63,382 nucleotides of DNA from Candidatus Rifleibacteriota bacterium. Its GTDB lineage: Bacteria; Muiribacteriota; Ozemobacteria; Ozemobacterales; Ozemobacteraceae. A model generated the notes under the pieces. The model was not told the DNA's origin and did not search any database. It saw nothing but the letters and a program-made list of their open reading frames with translations. The stretch's first letter is position 1. Each line of letters begins with the position of its first letter. The position numbers and the translations under genes are program-made. Shown here one piece after another: positions 1-7,592 of the stretch. The stretch spans positions 1 through 63,382 of the forward strand of contig JAHISQ010000037.1 in assembly GCA_018818125.1 (NCBI GenBank), in the 5' to 3' direction.

Positions 1-1160
1 CTTCTTACACTTTTCCGGTCGCCAGTCTGACTTTTACGCCGGCTGCTGCGCAGGCGCTTGGTGGAACTCCTGCCAACTACGTCTGGTCGGCTCTTGCTGA
101 CATAGGTCCACTTACGCCAGCCGGTAATTACATCGCAACGGCTGTGTTTTTTGATGATGAGACCCCTTATAATGGCACTGTAGATCCGTCTGAGGCATCG
201 GCAACCTTTAACGTTACATTGACGGTGAATGCAACGCACTCGCTGATAATTTTTGATCCGGTGCTTTTGACCAAGCTGGGTATCATTGATTTTGGTTCGA
301 TCGCTCAGGGTGCCACAGACACTTATGATGTGTCATTCATGAATACCGGCAATGTAGCGTTGAGCAACTTCTCATGGACATTCAGCCCTCTTGCGCATGC
401 CAGTGAGCCGACACAAATTGATGCGGCACAGTTTTCGTATGGACTTTCGGCCCCGGTAGCGGCTGGTGCCTATGGAACTATAACAGTAAGTTTAGCAATT
501 CCGCCTGGTCAGGCAGTGGGGAACTACGGGCCATCCGGTAATCAAACGCTTTTTGCAGCCACGCCGGTGGCAGTTTCTGATATCTGTGCTTTCCAGTGCG
601 AAGTTACTCCTTCTGGTAGTGCGTTTTTTGAAATGGCCTCGGGCAGCGTTTTTCAGTCGATAGCCACCGAGACATTCAGCAGTCCTGCTCCAGACAATCT
701 GTATTTTCTCTCTGCCTGGGTTTGCCCAGGAAGCGGCAGTGCAGACATCTCCCTGATGCAGTATGACGAAAACGGAGTTGTGGCTGCAACCGCGGCAATA
801 CGCCTCACTCCCGATGGGCAGCTCGTAATGATCGATTCTGCTCCAAAAATTGAAGTCAAACATTACGGCGTTACTACAAGTATTCCAATGGATATTGCTG
901 GAGAAAGTTTTAACTACTTCAGAATTTATCTGGCGTTTGAATTGACCTTCGATCCTTTGGTTGCAAGCTACACCACCATAAATCTACAAAACAGCAGTCC
1001 GGTTTTGCCTGCCAGCACGTCGGTGTGGTTTGATGGCATACAACTGGAAAAGGCTCGACCGGGTCAGACAAGGCCAGTAGCGTTCCATGAAAGAGCCACT
1101 ATTCACTCGCCGACCAAGAATCGGGCTATTGACGGAAAATATGATTATTATGAGTGGTGA
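1..1160 (+). CDS. Secreted Ig-like/carbohydrate-binding-like protein, 5' truncated
   Basis: The reading frame is already open at base 3 and runs without a stop to the TGA at 1158-1160, so the gene begins outside the window; the GTG at 144 is only an internal candidate start. The visible part has a beta-rich segment with the pattern FGSIAQG...FMNTGNVALSNFSW, resembling Ig-like or HYDIN-type domains of surface proteins. The C-terminal half is beta-rich and ends near VWFDGIQLEKA, a motif seen at the end of many bacterial and phage carbohydrate-binding-like domains (usually GAQLE). No catalytic residues are recognisable. A pilin-like gene follows, which supports an extracellular role. Substrate and exact family are unknown; a structural or adhesive surface protein is inferred. 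Confidence 0.6.
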   Translation, partial: SYTFPVASLTFTPAAAQALGGTPANYVWSALADIGPLTPAGNYIATAVFFDDETPYNGTVDPSEASATFNVTLTVNATHSLIIFDPVLLTKLGIIDFGSIAQGATDTYDVSFMNTGNVALSNFSWTFSPLAHASEPTQIDAAQFSYGLSAPVAAGAYGTITVSLAIPPGQAVGNYGPSGNQTLFAATPVAVSDICAFQCEVTPSGSAFFEMASGSVFQSIATETFSSPAPDNLYFLSAWVCPGSGSADISLMQYDENGVVAATAAIRLTPDGQLVMIDSAPKIEVKHYGVTTSIPMDIAGESFNYFRIYLAFELTFDPLVASYTTINLQNSSPVLPASTSVWFDGIQLEKARPGQTRPVAFHERATIHSPTKNRAIDGKYDYYEW

Positions 1161-1189
1161 TTCTGGCGATCCCTGGACTACGGAAATTA

Positions 1190-1198
1190 TGCTATAAT
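1190..1198 (+). promoter_or_regulatory. Extended -10 promoter for the pilin-like gene
   Basis: TGCTATAAT is a perfect extended -10 element. There is no good -35 box at 16-18 bp, which is usual for extended -10 promoters. Transcription would start near 1205, leaving a leader of about 50 nt before the ATG at 1257, which has AGAGG about 9 nt upstream. Confidence 0.55.
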
Positions 1199-1256
1199 TG
1201 TAATAGGGATGGCAGTCTGTGTACTTTGTAAGTTTGTGTTATAGAGGTTAGACAAA

Positions 1257-1862
1257 ATGGTAGTGTCTTCAAGACGTGGAGCGATGATGTTGATGCTGCT
1301 GGTGGTGATTATTGTCGGCAGTATCATTGCCATGCAGATTCTTCCGGGAGAAGAAATGATTACGCACCGGGCCCTCGAAAGCACTCTTGATACCGAACTG
1401 AGTCAGGTGCGCGAAGCATTCGATCTTGCTTACATGGCCGGGGAAATGGATACCGAGACAGCGCTGGCCAGCGATCCAATTTTAATGCCGGCCGATGATG
1501 ACGCTGACGCCCTTAAGAAGACTAAACTGGAAGCAGCAATGGTGAAGCTTGTCGCTCGTGGCTATTTAAGGTCTGATAACGTAAAAGATCCCACTGTGCC
1601 AGCTTTTAGATGGGGAAGCGATTACGCGAATTTCTGGCAGGTTCAGGGAAACATAGCCTCAAATCCGAGTTTCGAAATTTCCGAGTCTGGAGCAGTCATA
1701 AACTGGAAAGATTACGAAGGAAATGACATTGACGATGTAAATCCTCATGTAGCATCTGATCCGACCTTTTTACAGAGCATGCAGATCGACGATTATCCAT
1801 ATCAGAACAAGCTTGGATCAGTCTTTGGAAAAGAAGGGGCAGCACTTAAACTCACCAGGTAA
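1257..1862 (+). CDS. Pilin-like secreted protein with short N-terminal anchor
   Basis: This 201-residue protein starts with a basic tip (SSRRGAMM) followed at once by a hydrophobic helix (residues about 9-29), as in type IV pilins or pseudopilins, although the classic GFTLIE cleavage motif is absent. A helical stretch follows (about 35-100). A beta-type segment begins near residue 140 with SNPSFEI, the usual opening of carbohydrate-binding-like domains, and continues to a W about ten residues later. The start is fixed by AGAGG and an extended -10 promoter upstream; a strong terminator follows. Likely exported and held at the membrane or in a pilus-like fibre. The function is unknown. A simple N-terminally anchored surface protein is an equally good reading. 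Confidence 0.55.
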   Translation: MVVSSRRGAMMLMLLVVIIVGSIIAMQILPGEEMITHRALESTLDTELSQVREAFDLAYMAGEMDTETALASDPILMPADDDADALKKTKLEAAMVKLVARGYLRSDNVKDPTVPAFRWGSDYANFWQVQGNIASNPSFEISESGAVINWKDYEGNDIDDVNPHVASDPTFLQSMQIDDYPYQNKLGSVFGKEGAALKLTR

Positions 1863-1892
1863 CGCCCTCTAATCGCCTGTCCACAGAAAAGT

Positions 1893-1922
1893 AAAAAACC
1901 CGCTTTATCAGCGGGTTTTTTT
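1893..1922. terminator. Bidirectional rho-independent terminator
   Basis: AAAAAACCCGC-TTTATCA-GCGGGTTTTTTT forms a GC-rich stem flanked by A and T runs on both sides. It can terminate the pilin-like gene on plus and the tRNA-Ala transcript on minus. Confidence 0.9.
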
Positions 1923-1955
1923 AACTTTGTGAGACCTTGTTAAACTGGTCTCCGG

Positions 1956-2028
1956 TGGAGCTGATCGGGATCGAACCGACGACCTTTTGAATGCCATTCA
2001 AACGCGCTCCCAACTGCGCCACAGCCCC
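1956..2028 (-). tRNA. tRNA-Ala (anticodon GGC)
   Basis: The minus strand folds as a full 73-nt cloverleaf. The acceptor stem GGGGCTG pairs with CAGCTCC (one G-U), followed by discriminator A at 1956. The anticodon stem TTTGA/TCAAA closes a seven-base loop ATGGCAT, giving anticodon GGC. The T-arm contains GGTTCGATCC. The genome reads CCG after the discriminator, so the CCA tail is not fully encoded and needs the CCA-adding enzyme. A separate promoter lies directly upstream, so the tRNA need not depend on galT transcription. Confidence 0.95.
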
Positions 2029-2042
2029 ATTTGGTGATCCTG

Positions 2043-2071
2043 AGTATATCATGTCGAGGTTGCCGAGTCAA
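2043..2071 (-). promoter_or_regulatory. Sigma-70 promoter of tRNA-Ala
   Basis: On the minus strand TTGACT (2066-2071) is separated by exactly 17 bp from TATACT (2043-2048). The expected start lies about 7 nt before the tRNA 5' end. Confidence 0.75.
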
Positions 2072-2081
2072 ACAAATTTTT

Positions 2082-3080
2082 TCAGATTTTGGCTTCTCGC
2101 AGTAACTCGGCTGCGTCTTCGGGGGGGGTCGGGTTGATATAGAAACCGGAGCCCCATTCAAAACCGGCTATTTTAGTGAGTTTTGGAATCAGTTCTATGT
2201 GCCAGTGATAGAAATCGCGATAAGAGTCCGAGCAGGGTGAGGTGTGCAATACAAAATTATATGGCTGGCCAGGCAGCAGAGTTTCCAGCTTGCGAAGGGC
2301 TGTCTGCAGCGCGGTCGCAAAGCCAAATACCTGTTCGTTCTCTATCAGTTCGAAGAACGGCATGTGAGACTTCGGTGTAATCTCCATTTCAAAAGGAAAT
2401 CGCGATGCAAAGGGGCAGAAAACGATGAAGTCATCACTTTCATGCACAACTCTCGCACCGTCTTTGGATTCCTGTTTTACGATGTCGCAGAACAGGCAAC
2501 GGTCATGATAATGATAATATTCCCGGGCGCCTTCAAGCTCTTCTTCTATGCGTTTTGGGATGATGGGGGTCGCAACAATATGAGAATGTGAATGTGACAT
2601 GCTCGAAAGGCCGACGCCGCTGTTTTTTACGATCATAAAGTGCTTGTAGCGCGGATTCTTTTTAATTTCAAGAAGGCGTTGCTTGTAAGCCCAGATAACT
2701 TCGCGCACTTGCTCGAACGTTGCGTTGCAGATGTCGGTTTTATGATGCGGTGATTCGATAACCATTTCATGAATGCCGATCGAGTTCATGGCGTCAAACA
2801 TGCCAATGCCTTCACGGCCTGAGTCGCCTTCTGGCTTAAGGATCGGGGAACTATCGGGCACCACGCGCACCCACCAGCCCTTCTTATTGGCAGAAGTGCC
2901 AGCTGTTCTGAACGAGAGTGTTTCGGGCGGGGTCATCTGCTCGTTGCCTTCGCAGAAAGGACATTCTTTGCCACTTTCTTCGACTATTTCTAGGCGTTTG
3001 AAATCAGATGGGCGTTTGCCGCGCTCTGGCGAAATAATTACCCACTGCTTCAACACCGGATCTTTTCTTAGTTGCGGCAT
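2082..3080 (-). CDS. GalT-family nucleotidyltransferase, divergent paralogue with HxHxH active site
   Basis: A 332-residue protein of the galactose-1-phosphate uridylyltransferase family, the usual length. It has the N-terminal MPQLRKDP start, a zinc-type CPFC (C40, C43) and a second CLFC motif. Where true GalT enzymes have HPHSQ it reads HSHSH (163-167): the nucleophilic second His (H165) is kept, the Pro is Ser, and the conserved Gln is His. The NKYPAL uridine-site motif of its neighbour is replaced by DSSPIL, and NHGxxxGxS is also altered. The start at 3080 is chosen because it matches the paralogue and has CAGGAG upstream; a longer frame to 3176 would run into the neighbouring gene. It follows the second galT by 20 bp in one transcript. 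Its substrate may be another sugar phosphate or a dinucleotide; true GalT activity is doubtful. Confidence 0.85.
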   Translation of the reverse strand: MPQLRKDPVLKQWVIISPERGKRPSDFKRLEIVEESGKECPFCEGNEQMTPPETLSFRTAGTSANKKGWWVRVVPDSSPILKPEGDSGREGIGMFDAMNSIGIHEMVIESPHHKTDICNATFEQVREVIWAYKQRLLEIKKNPRYKHFMIVKNSGVGLSSMSHSHSHIVATPIIPKRIEEELEGAREYYHYHDRCLFCDIVKQESKDGARVVHESDDFIVFCPFASRFPFEMEITPKSHMPFFELIENEQVFGFATALQTALRKLETLLPGQPYNFVLHTSPCSDSYRDFYHWHIELIPKLTKIAGFEWGSGFYINPTPPEDAAELLREAKI

Positions 3081-3100
3081 AACCTGCTCCTGATCTGCTG

Positions 3101-4099
3101 TTACTCTTTGTTCTCGACGAGAAATCTGGCGGCTTGTTCTGGCACAACCGGGTTGATGTAAAAGCCTGAACCCCATTCGAATCCGGCTACCTTTGTGAGG
3201 CGCGGCATGATTTCGATATGCCAGTGAAAATATTCGGTACAGTGCTCATCGCACGGTGATGTGTGTATTATGTAATTAAATGGCGGATCATCAAGTGTTT
3301 TAATGAGTTTGCGCAGTGTGCTGTGCATAATGCTGGCGAGTGCTTCAATTTCATTGCCTTCGATATCGCCAAATGAATCGCGATGTTCTTTTGGCGCGAT
3401 CCAGGTTTCGAATGGAAAACGGGATGCAAAAGGGGCAAAGGCGACAAATTGCTCGTTTTCATGAACTATGCGCTCGCCACTGCTTAGTTCCTGGCGGATA
3501 ATGTCGCAGAATACGCAGCGCTCCTTGTAATAATAGTAGCGCTTGGCCCCTTCGACCTCTTCCATAGCTCTTTTGGGGATAATCGGCGTTGCTATGAGCT
3601 GAGAGTGTGGGTGGTCGAGACTTGCTCCAGCTGCAGAGCCATGGTTTTTGAATATCAGAATGTAGCGAAAACGTCGATCTCTTCTGAGATCCCGGTAACG
3701 ATCAGTGTAAGTTCGAATTATGCGGGCAATCTGCTCTACGCTATAATTATGAAAGCCGTCTTCGTGGTTTGGTGATTCGATTATCACCTCGTGTGCGCCG
3801 ACTCCGTTCATCATGTCATAAACGCCGATCCCGGTGCGATCGAGCTCGCCCTCAATTTCCAGTGCCGGGTATTTATTAGGAATGACTCTGACCTCCCAAC
3901 CGGCTTGGTTTGGCAGAGTTTCGGGTGCGCGGTATGACATTACTTCCGGGGTTGTCAGCGCTTCATTTCCTGCACAAAAAGGGCATTTTATCTTCTGCTT
4001 CTTTGGATGTACGGTATGAAAATCAGAGGGTTTCTTTGCCTGTTCATGCAGGATGATAACCCATCGCTTGGTAACCGGGTCTTTGCGGAGCTGCGGCAT
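3101..4099 (-). CDS. galT: Galactose-1-phosphate uridylyltransferase
   Basis: The 332-residue protein has the complete GalT signature: N-terminal CPFC (C39, C42) for zinc, NKYPAL for the nucleotide site, KNHGSAAGAS followed by the active-site HPHSQ (163-167; H165 would carry the UMP), and a C-terminal histidine-rich FHWHIEIMPR. GalT exchanges UMP between UDP-glucose and galactose-1-phosphate in the Leloir pathway in the cytoplasm. It is the first gene of a two-gene transcript behind a strong promoter. No galK or galE is visible nearby. ADP-glucose phosphorylase-type activity is a known alternative within this family. Confidence 0.9.
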   Translation of the reverse strand: MPQLRKDPVTKRWVIILHEQAKKPSDFHTVHPKKQKIKCPFCAGNEALTTPEVMSYRAPETLPNQAGWEVRVIPNKYPALEIEGELDRTGIGVYDMMNGVGAHEVIIESPNHEDGFHNYSVEQIARIIRTYTDRYRDLRRDRRFRYILIFKNHGSAAGASLDHPHSQLIATPIIPKRAMEEVEGAKRYYYYKERCVFCDIIRQELSSGERIVHENEQFVAFAPFASRFPFETWIAPKEHRDSFGDIEGNEIEALASIMHSTLRKLIKTLDDPPFNYIIHTSPCDEHCTEYFHWHIEIMPRLTKVAGFEWGSGFYINPVVPEQAARFLVENKE

Positions 4100-4136
4100 T
4101 GATTTCTGTTCCTTGGCTTAAGTCTCATTTTTTTGG

Positions 4137-4166
4137 ATTATACAATAACCATTGTTGAAATGGCAA
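4137..4166 (-). promoter_or_regulatory. Sigma-70 promoter of the galT pair with inverted repeat in the spacer
   Basis: On the minus strand TTGCCA (4161-4166) and a consensus TATAAT (4137-4142) are 18 bp apart. The spacer contains ACAAT-AACC-ATTGT (4142-4155), a perfect inverted repeat that overlaps the edge of the -10 box and could be an operator. Confidence 0.7.
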
Positions 4167-4352
4167 TTTTTCGATAAGCCGATAATTGGCGCTGTGTTTT
4201 GCACGTTGTCCAGAATTGGCGGTACTTTGCCGGTGGCTTCCCTGGTCTTTGTCTGTTTGAACTGCGTGTCTCGCGGCGTTTGTCTGAGCCGGGCTTCGCA
4301 CGGCATGATGGATGAAAATTTATTATTCGGGGTACCTTTGTGTCTAAAAAAG

Positions 4353-4381
4353 TTGACAACTGTTAATTGCTTGGTTAATCT
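4353..4381 (+). promoter_or_regulatory. Possible promoter of the zinc/winged-helix gene
   Basis: TTGACA (4353-4358) is a consensus -35 box. At 17 bp the best -10 is TAATCT (3 of 6 matches), so the call rests mainly on the -35. The rest of the 4100-4443 gap holds the divergent galT promoter and nothing else I can support. Confidence 0.35.
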
Positions 4382-4443
4382 ATTGCAGTTGAACTGGTTT
4401 TGTTTGTGTAGACCATTGACTTTTTAATGTAGAGGTAAAGATC

Positions 4444-5025
4444 GTGGGACGTAAGAGAACATGTGAACTTCCCTTTTGCAAAGGGGTCGTCGAGGGCACC
4501 AGGAACAAGCGTAGATGTGACAAGGACAGAAACATACATCTGCACCAAGTTATATCTAAAAACGTCAAGAAAATCATGAAGTATCTTGAGAGTTGCGAAG
4601 ACTTTACTGCGAATGATGTTAATCGTGATCTATTCAAGGCCAGGCTCGACAAAAACGAAAAGGGCTCGATGTACCGCCTGTTTCAGGCTATGGTGCGTGA
4701 GGGATACCTTCTTGAGCGTGGCAAAAGAGGCGGTCTTAAAGTATATTCTTATTCAGGGACATCTGCCGTTCAACCGGAGATTCATGACGAGCCTGAAAAA
4801 CCCGCCCCCGGAAAACCTGAAAGAACTCGCCTGAGCCCTGAAGAAGTTCTTCTTGGCAAATTACGTGAGTTTGTTCACCTCAGGAGTGGACAGTGGAACC
4901 ACGACGACTGGACGTGGTTGGTTAACCGCCCCGATATCAGAGAATTCGGTATTTCTGAAGCCGATATCGGCAGGATCGTTGAAGACGAAAAGGCCAGATA
5001 CTGGTTGCAGCGAAACAGTTTCTGA
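4444..5025 (+). CDS. Putative zinc-binding winged-helix protein
   Basis: A 193-residue protein starting at GTG with GAGGT upstream. The N-terminus has C7-x4-C12, a further Cys near 25 and an HLH near 32-34, a pattern like small zinc ribbons of the CxxPxC...C..H type. Residues about 38-100 look like a winged helix: helices, then an acidic and basic stretch ending in GYLLERGKRGGLKVYSY, which resembles a wing. A Pro/Glu-rich linker (about 108-128) leads to a helical C-terminal domain with many Trp residues. DNA binding is inferred. It is a single gene followed by its own hairpin. No specific family was recognised. Confidence 0.6.
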   Translation: MGRKRTCELPFCKGVVEGTRNKRRCDKDRNIHLHQVISKNVKKIMKYLESCEDFTANDVNRDLFKARLDKNEKGSMYRLFQAMVREGYLLERGKRGGLKVYSYSGTSAVQPEIHDEPEKPAPGKPERTRLSPEEVLLGKLREFVHLRSGQWNHDDWTWLVNRPDIREFGISEADIGRIVEDEKARYWLQRNSF

Positions 5026-5051
5026 GTTCTGACACTAACTCTTGGATTAAG

Positions 5052-5084
5052 CGAGCCCCCTTGCGAGGGGGCTCGTTGCGTTTC
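5052..5084 (+). terminator. Probable terminator of the zinc/winged-helix gene
   Basis: CGAGCCCCCT-TGCG-AGGGGGCTCG (5052-5075) is a perfect 10-bp stem followed by TTGCGTTT, an imperfect T-tract. Confidence 0.65.
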
Positions 5085-5153
5085 TGGAAAAGAACTTTGC
5101 TTGATTTCCTCTAAGGCCAGGGGGGGCGATATGACTGATTGCCAGGATGAGAA

Positions 5154-5191
5154 ACCAAAACCGCCCGAGATCTTATAAGAAACTCGGGCGG
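5154..5191 (-). terminator. Terminator of the acidic protein gene
   Basis: On the minus strand CCGCCCGAG and CTCGGGCGG (9 bp) enclose a 13-nt loop and are followed by TTTTGGT. It lies about 25 bp after the stop of the acidic gene. Confidence 0.75.
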
Positions 5192-5216
5192 GTTATGGTG
5201 TTTGCTTTTGTTCTAA

Positions 5217-5618
5217 CTATTCTTCGTCTTCGAAGTCGTCATCTTCATTTTCATCTTCGAAGTCGTCAAATTCTTCGAGGTCTTCTTCCTCATCTTCTTC
5301 AATATCGTCTTCTTCTTCTACTTCTTCTGATTCTTCTTCTTCTTCTGCTTCTTCAAACTCATCTTCGTTGCCAATGTCATCTTCTTCTTCTTCGAAGTCC
5401 TCATCGTCTTCGTCGTCGAAGTCATCTTCGTCGTCAAGATCTCCGTCGAGATCTTCGTCCTCGGCAAGATCTTCTATATCTTCATCTTCGTCATCGAAGT
5501 CATCAAATTCTTCGAGTTCGTCTTCGTCTTCGAGATCTTCATCTTCGTCGTCGAGGTTGTCCCAGTCTGTCTGGGCGGCGAGGACTTGGATTTCTTCTGT
5601 TTCAAACAATTTCGGCAT
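5217..5618 (-). CDS. Extremely acidic Asp/Glu-rich protein
   Basis: The 133-residue product starts MPKLFETEEIQVLAAQ, after which nearly every residue is Asp or Glu with scattered Phe, Leu and Ile. I place the start at 5618 because AAAGGGG lies 7-8 nt upstream; the earlier in-frame ATG at 5636 would overlap that ribosome-binding site. The coding strand is built from GAA/GAT/GAC codons, giving a long purine-rich run. The acidic tail recalls the RNA polymerase delta subunit or nucleic-acid-mimic and chaperone tails, but the folded domain those proteins carry is missing. It has its own promoter and terminator, so it is probably a real, separately expressed gene. Most of it should be disordered and would bind cations or basic proteins; the function is unknown. 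Confidence 0.75.
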   Translation of the reverse strand: MPKLFETEEIQVLAAQTDWDNLDDEDEDLEDEDELEEFDDFDDEDEDIEDLAEDEDLDGDLDDEDDFDDEDDEDFEEEEDDIGNEDEFEEAEEEEESEEVEEEDDIEEDEEEDLEEFDDFEDENEDDDFEDEE

Positions 5619-5675
5619 GACGATTACCCCTTTCATATATAAAACATTCAGTAAATTTCATTAAGATTTGAATGC

Positions 5676-5705
5676 ATATTAGGCATACAATAAAAAAACT
5701 GTCAA
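5676..5705 (-). promoter_or_regulatory. Promoter of the acidic protein gene
   Basis: On minus, TTGACA (5700-5705) is 18 bp from TAATAT (5676-5681). The leader to the start at 5618 would be about 50 nt. Confidence 0.65.
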
Positions 5706-5808
5706 CAAAAAATTAGATAATTTTGCAATTTAACGCTCAGCGTTGGTAAATCTGTGCTGCAATCTGTATTGATGATTGCTCAGTGCGAGATTCGGGGTAC
5801 ATAATGAC

Positions 5809-5837
5809 TTGACTATTTATTTCCTTTAAGTTATACT
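5809..5837 (+). promoter_or_regulatory. Strong sigma-70 promoter of the ffh operon
   Basis: TTGACT (5809-5814), a 17-bp spacer and TATACT (5832-5837) lie about 40 nt before the ffh start. The AT-rich region 5619-5884 holds this promoter and the divergent one of the acidic gene. Confidence 0.8.
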
Positions 5838-5884
5838 GACAGCTCTATTCTGCCTTTCTTGACCTAAAAAACAGGAGACAATCA

Positions 5885-7231
5885 ATGTTTCAGGGACTTT
5901 CTGAAAAGTTGACCTCGGTTTTCGACAAGCTGCGAAAATCAGGCAAGCTCACAGAAAAAGACGTAGATCTCGCGCTTAACGAAGTTAAGATGGCGCTGCT
6001 TGAAGCAGACGTCAACTTCAAGGTCGTTAAGAACTTTACCAAGCGTGTAAAGGAGCGGTGTCTCGGTGCTGACGTTCTTAAAAGTCTCACTCCGACTCAA
6101 TTCGTGGTCAAAATTGTTCTTGAAGAGCTTACTCTGCTGCTTGGCACCGAGCGCGCCAAGATCAACATATCGTCCAAAAAACCAACCATCATACTGATGG
6201 CAGGCTTGCAGGGCTCCGGTAAAACCACTACTACGGCGAAACTTGGGCTTCATCTGCGCAAGGATGAAAAGAAAAACCCTATGCTGGTAGCCTGCGATAT
6301 ATATCGTCCTGCTGCAGTTAAGCAGTTGCAGGTTCTCGGTGATCAGCTCAGCATGGAAGTTTTCACCGGTGAAGCCGGTATGCGTCCAGCCGATATTGCG
6401 AAGAAGGCCGTAGAATATGCTCAGGTTCATGACTTTGACGTGGTGATTCTTGACACCGCTGGTCGTCTACATATCGATGAGCAGATGATGGCAGAAGTTA
6501 AGGGCATCAAGGAAGCTGTATCTCCACACGAGATTTTGCTGGTAGTTGACGCCATGACTGGTCAGGATGCTGTTAACATGGCCACCAGCTTTAATGAGCT
6601 GCTCGAGTTAACCGGCATAATTCTTACCAAGCTTGATGGCGATGCCAGAGGCGGCGCGGCACTTTCAATCAGGGAAGTCACCGGCAAACCGGTCAAATTC
6701 ATTGGTGTTGGCGAGAAATCGTCTTCTCTTGAACCGTTCTATCCTGAGCGCATGGCTCAGAGAATTCTGGGTATGGGTGATATGCTGTCACTCATCGAGA
6801 AAGCCCAGGCGAACATGGACGAAGAGAAGATGAAAGAAATCGAGAAGCGCGTTCTCGCTGCCGATTTTAACTTCAACGATTTTTTGTATCAGCTAAATCA
6901 GATTAAACGAATGGGGCCGCTGGATCAGCTTTTGGGCATGATTCCAGGCATGTCTTCGATGGCCGGCGGTTTGTCTGAGTTTTCATTCGACGACAAGAAG
7001 TTTAAACGTTTCGAAGCGATCGTTCTGTCGATGACGGAGCGTGAGCGCAATTACCCGGACCTCATTGATGGTTCACGCCGCAAGCGCATTGCCGAGGGAA
7101 GTGGTAATACCATTCAAGACGTTAATCAGCTGCTCAAACAGTTTACACAGATGCGTAAGATGATGAAGCAGCTTGGCAGTCTTGGCAAGAAGCAGGGTAA
7201 ATCGAAATTTGCCAAGTTCTTAGGAATGTAA
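5885..7231 (+). CDS. ffh: Signal recognition particle protein Ffh
   Basis: This 448-residue SRP GTPase binds 4.5S RNA and targets ribosomes making membrane proteins to FtsY and the Sec translocon. The N domain is at about 1-90. The G domain has GLQGSGKT (107-114), DTAGRLH and TKLDGDARGG. The Met-rich M domain occupies about 300-448, with MGPLDQLLGMIPG and a basic SGNTIQDVNQLLKQF segment that binds the RNA. Length and order are typical. ATG with AGGAGA upstream. It heads an operon with rpsP, khpA, rimM, trmD and rplS, a common bacterial arrangement. Confidence 0.97.
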   Translation: MFQGLSEKLTSVFDKLRKSGKLTEKDVDLALNEVKMALLEADVNFKVVKNFTKRVKERCLGADVLKSLTPTQFVVKIVLEELTLLLGTERAKINISSKKPTIILMAGLQGSGKTTTTAKLGLHLRKDEKKNPMLVACDIYRPAAVKQLQVLGDQLSMEVFTGEAGMRPADIAKKAVEYAQVHDFDVVILDTAGRLHIDEQMMAEVKGIKEAVSPHEILLVVDAMTGQDAVNMATSFNELLELTGIILTKLDGDARGGAALSIREVTGKPVKFIGVGEKSSSLEPFYPERMAQRILGMGDMLSLIEKAQANMDEEKMKEIEKRVLAADFNFNDFLYQLNQIKRMGPLDQLLGMIPGMSSMAGGLSEFSFDDKKFKRFEAIVLSMTERERNYPDLIDGSRRKRIAEGSGNTIQDVNQLLKQFTQMRKMMKQLGSLGKKQGKSKFAKFLGM

Positions 7232-7275
7232 GCGCCGCATTTGCGGTTCTCAGAATATTATAAGGAGTTTTTAAA

Positions 7276-7575
7276 ATGGCCGTTTCTATCAGATTGAAAA
7301 TGCTTGGCACCAAGCATCGCCCCTGTTACAGAATTGTAGCTCTTGACAGCCGCAAGACACGTGACGGAAAGACACTTGACAACCTCGGGCACTATGCTCC
7401 GCAGACTGAGCCTCTTCAGATTGAGCTCAGAGAAGAAGCAGTTCTTGAATATCTCAACAAAGGCGCCGTGCCGACTGAGACTGTAAAGAATATTCTTCGT
7501 CAGCGTGGCATCATCAGAATGCAGGAGAAAGCTGAAAACGGGAATGTCAAACTGGTCTGGACCAAGCGCGCCTAG
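7276..7575 (+). CDS. rpsP: Ribosomal protein bS16
   Basis: A 99-residue 30S subunit protein recognised by the N-terminal MAVSIRLKMLGTKHRPCYRI and DSRKTRDGKTLDNLGHYAP. It binds 16S rRNA early in assembly. AAGGAG lies upstream of the ATG. The position between ffh and a KH gene is the usual one. Confidence 0.97.
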   Translation: MAVSIRLKMLGTKHRPCYRIVALDSRKTRDGKTLDNLGHYAPQTEPLQIELREEAVLEYLNKGAVPTETVKNILRQRGIIRMQEKAENGNVKLVWTKRA

Positions 7576-7592
7576 GCGGGCAGAGGTGAAAA

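Noticed and set aside
3081..3176. Longer N-terminus for the first galT paralogue
   Set aside because: The extra 32 residues run into the neighbouring gene and lack family similarity; the ATG at 3080 has a good ribosome-binding site.
5147..5664. Plus-strand frames rich in Ser or in Arg/Leu opposite the acidic gene
   Set aside because: They are the complement of the GAA/GAT-rich coding strand, so their composition is an artefact of the acidic protein.
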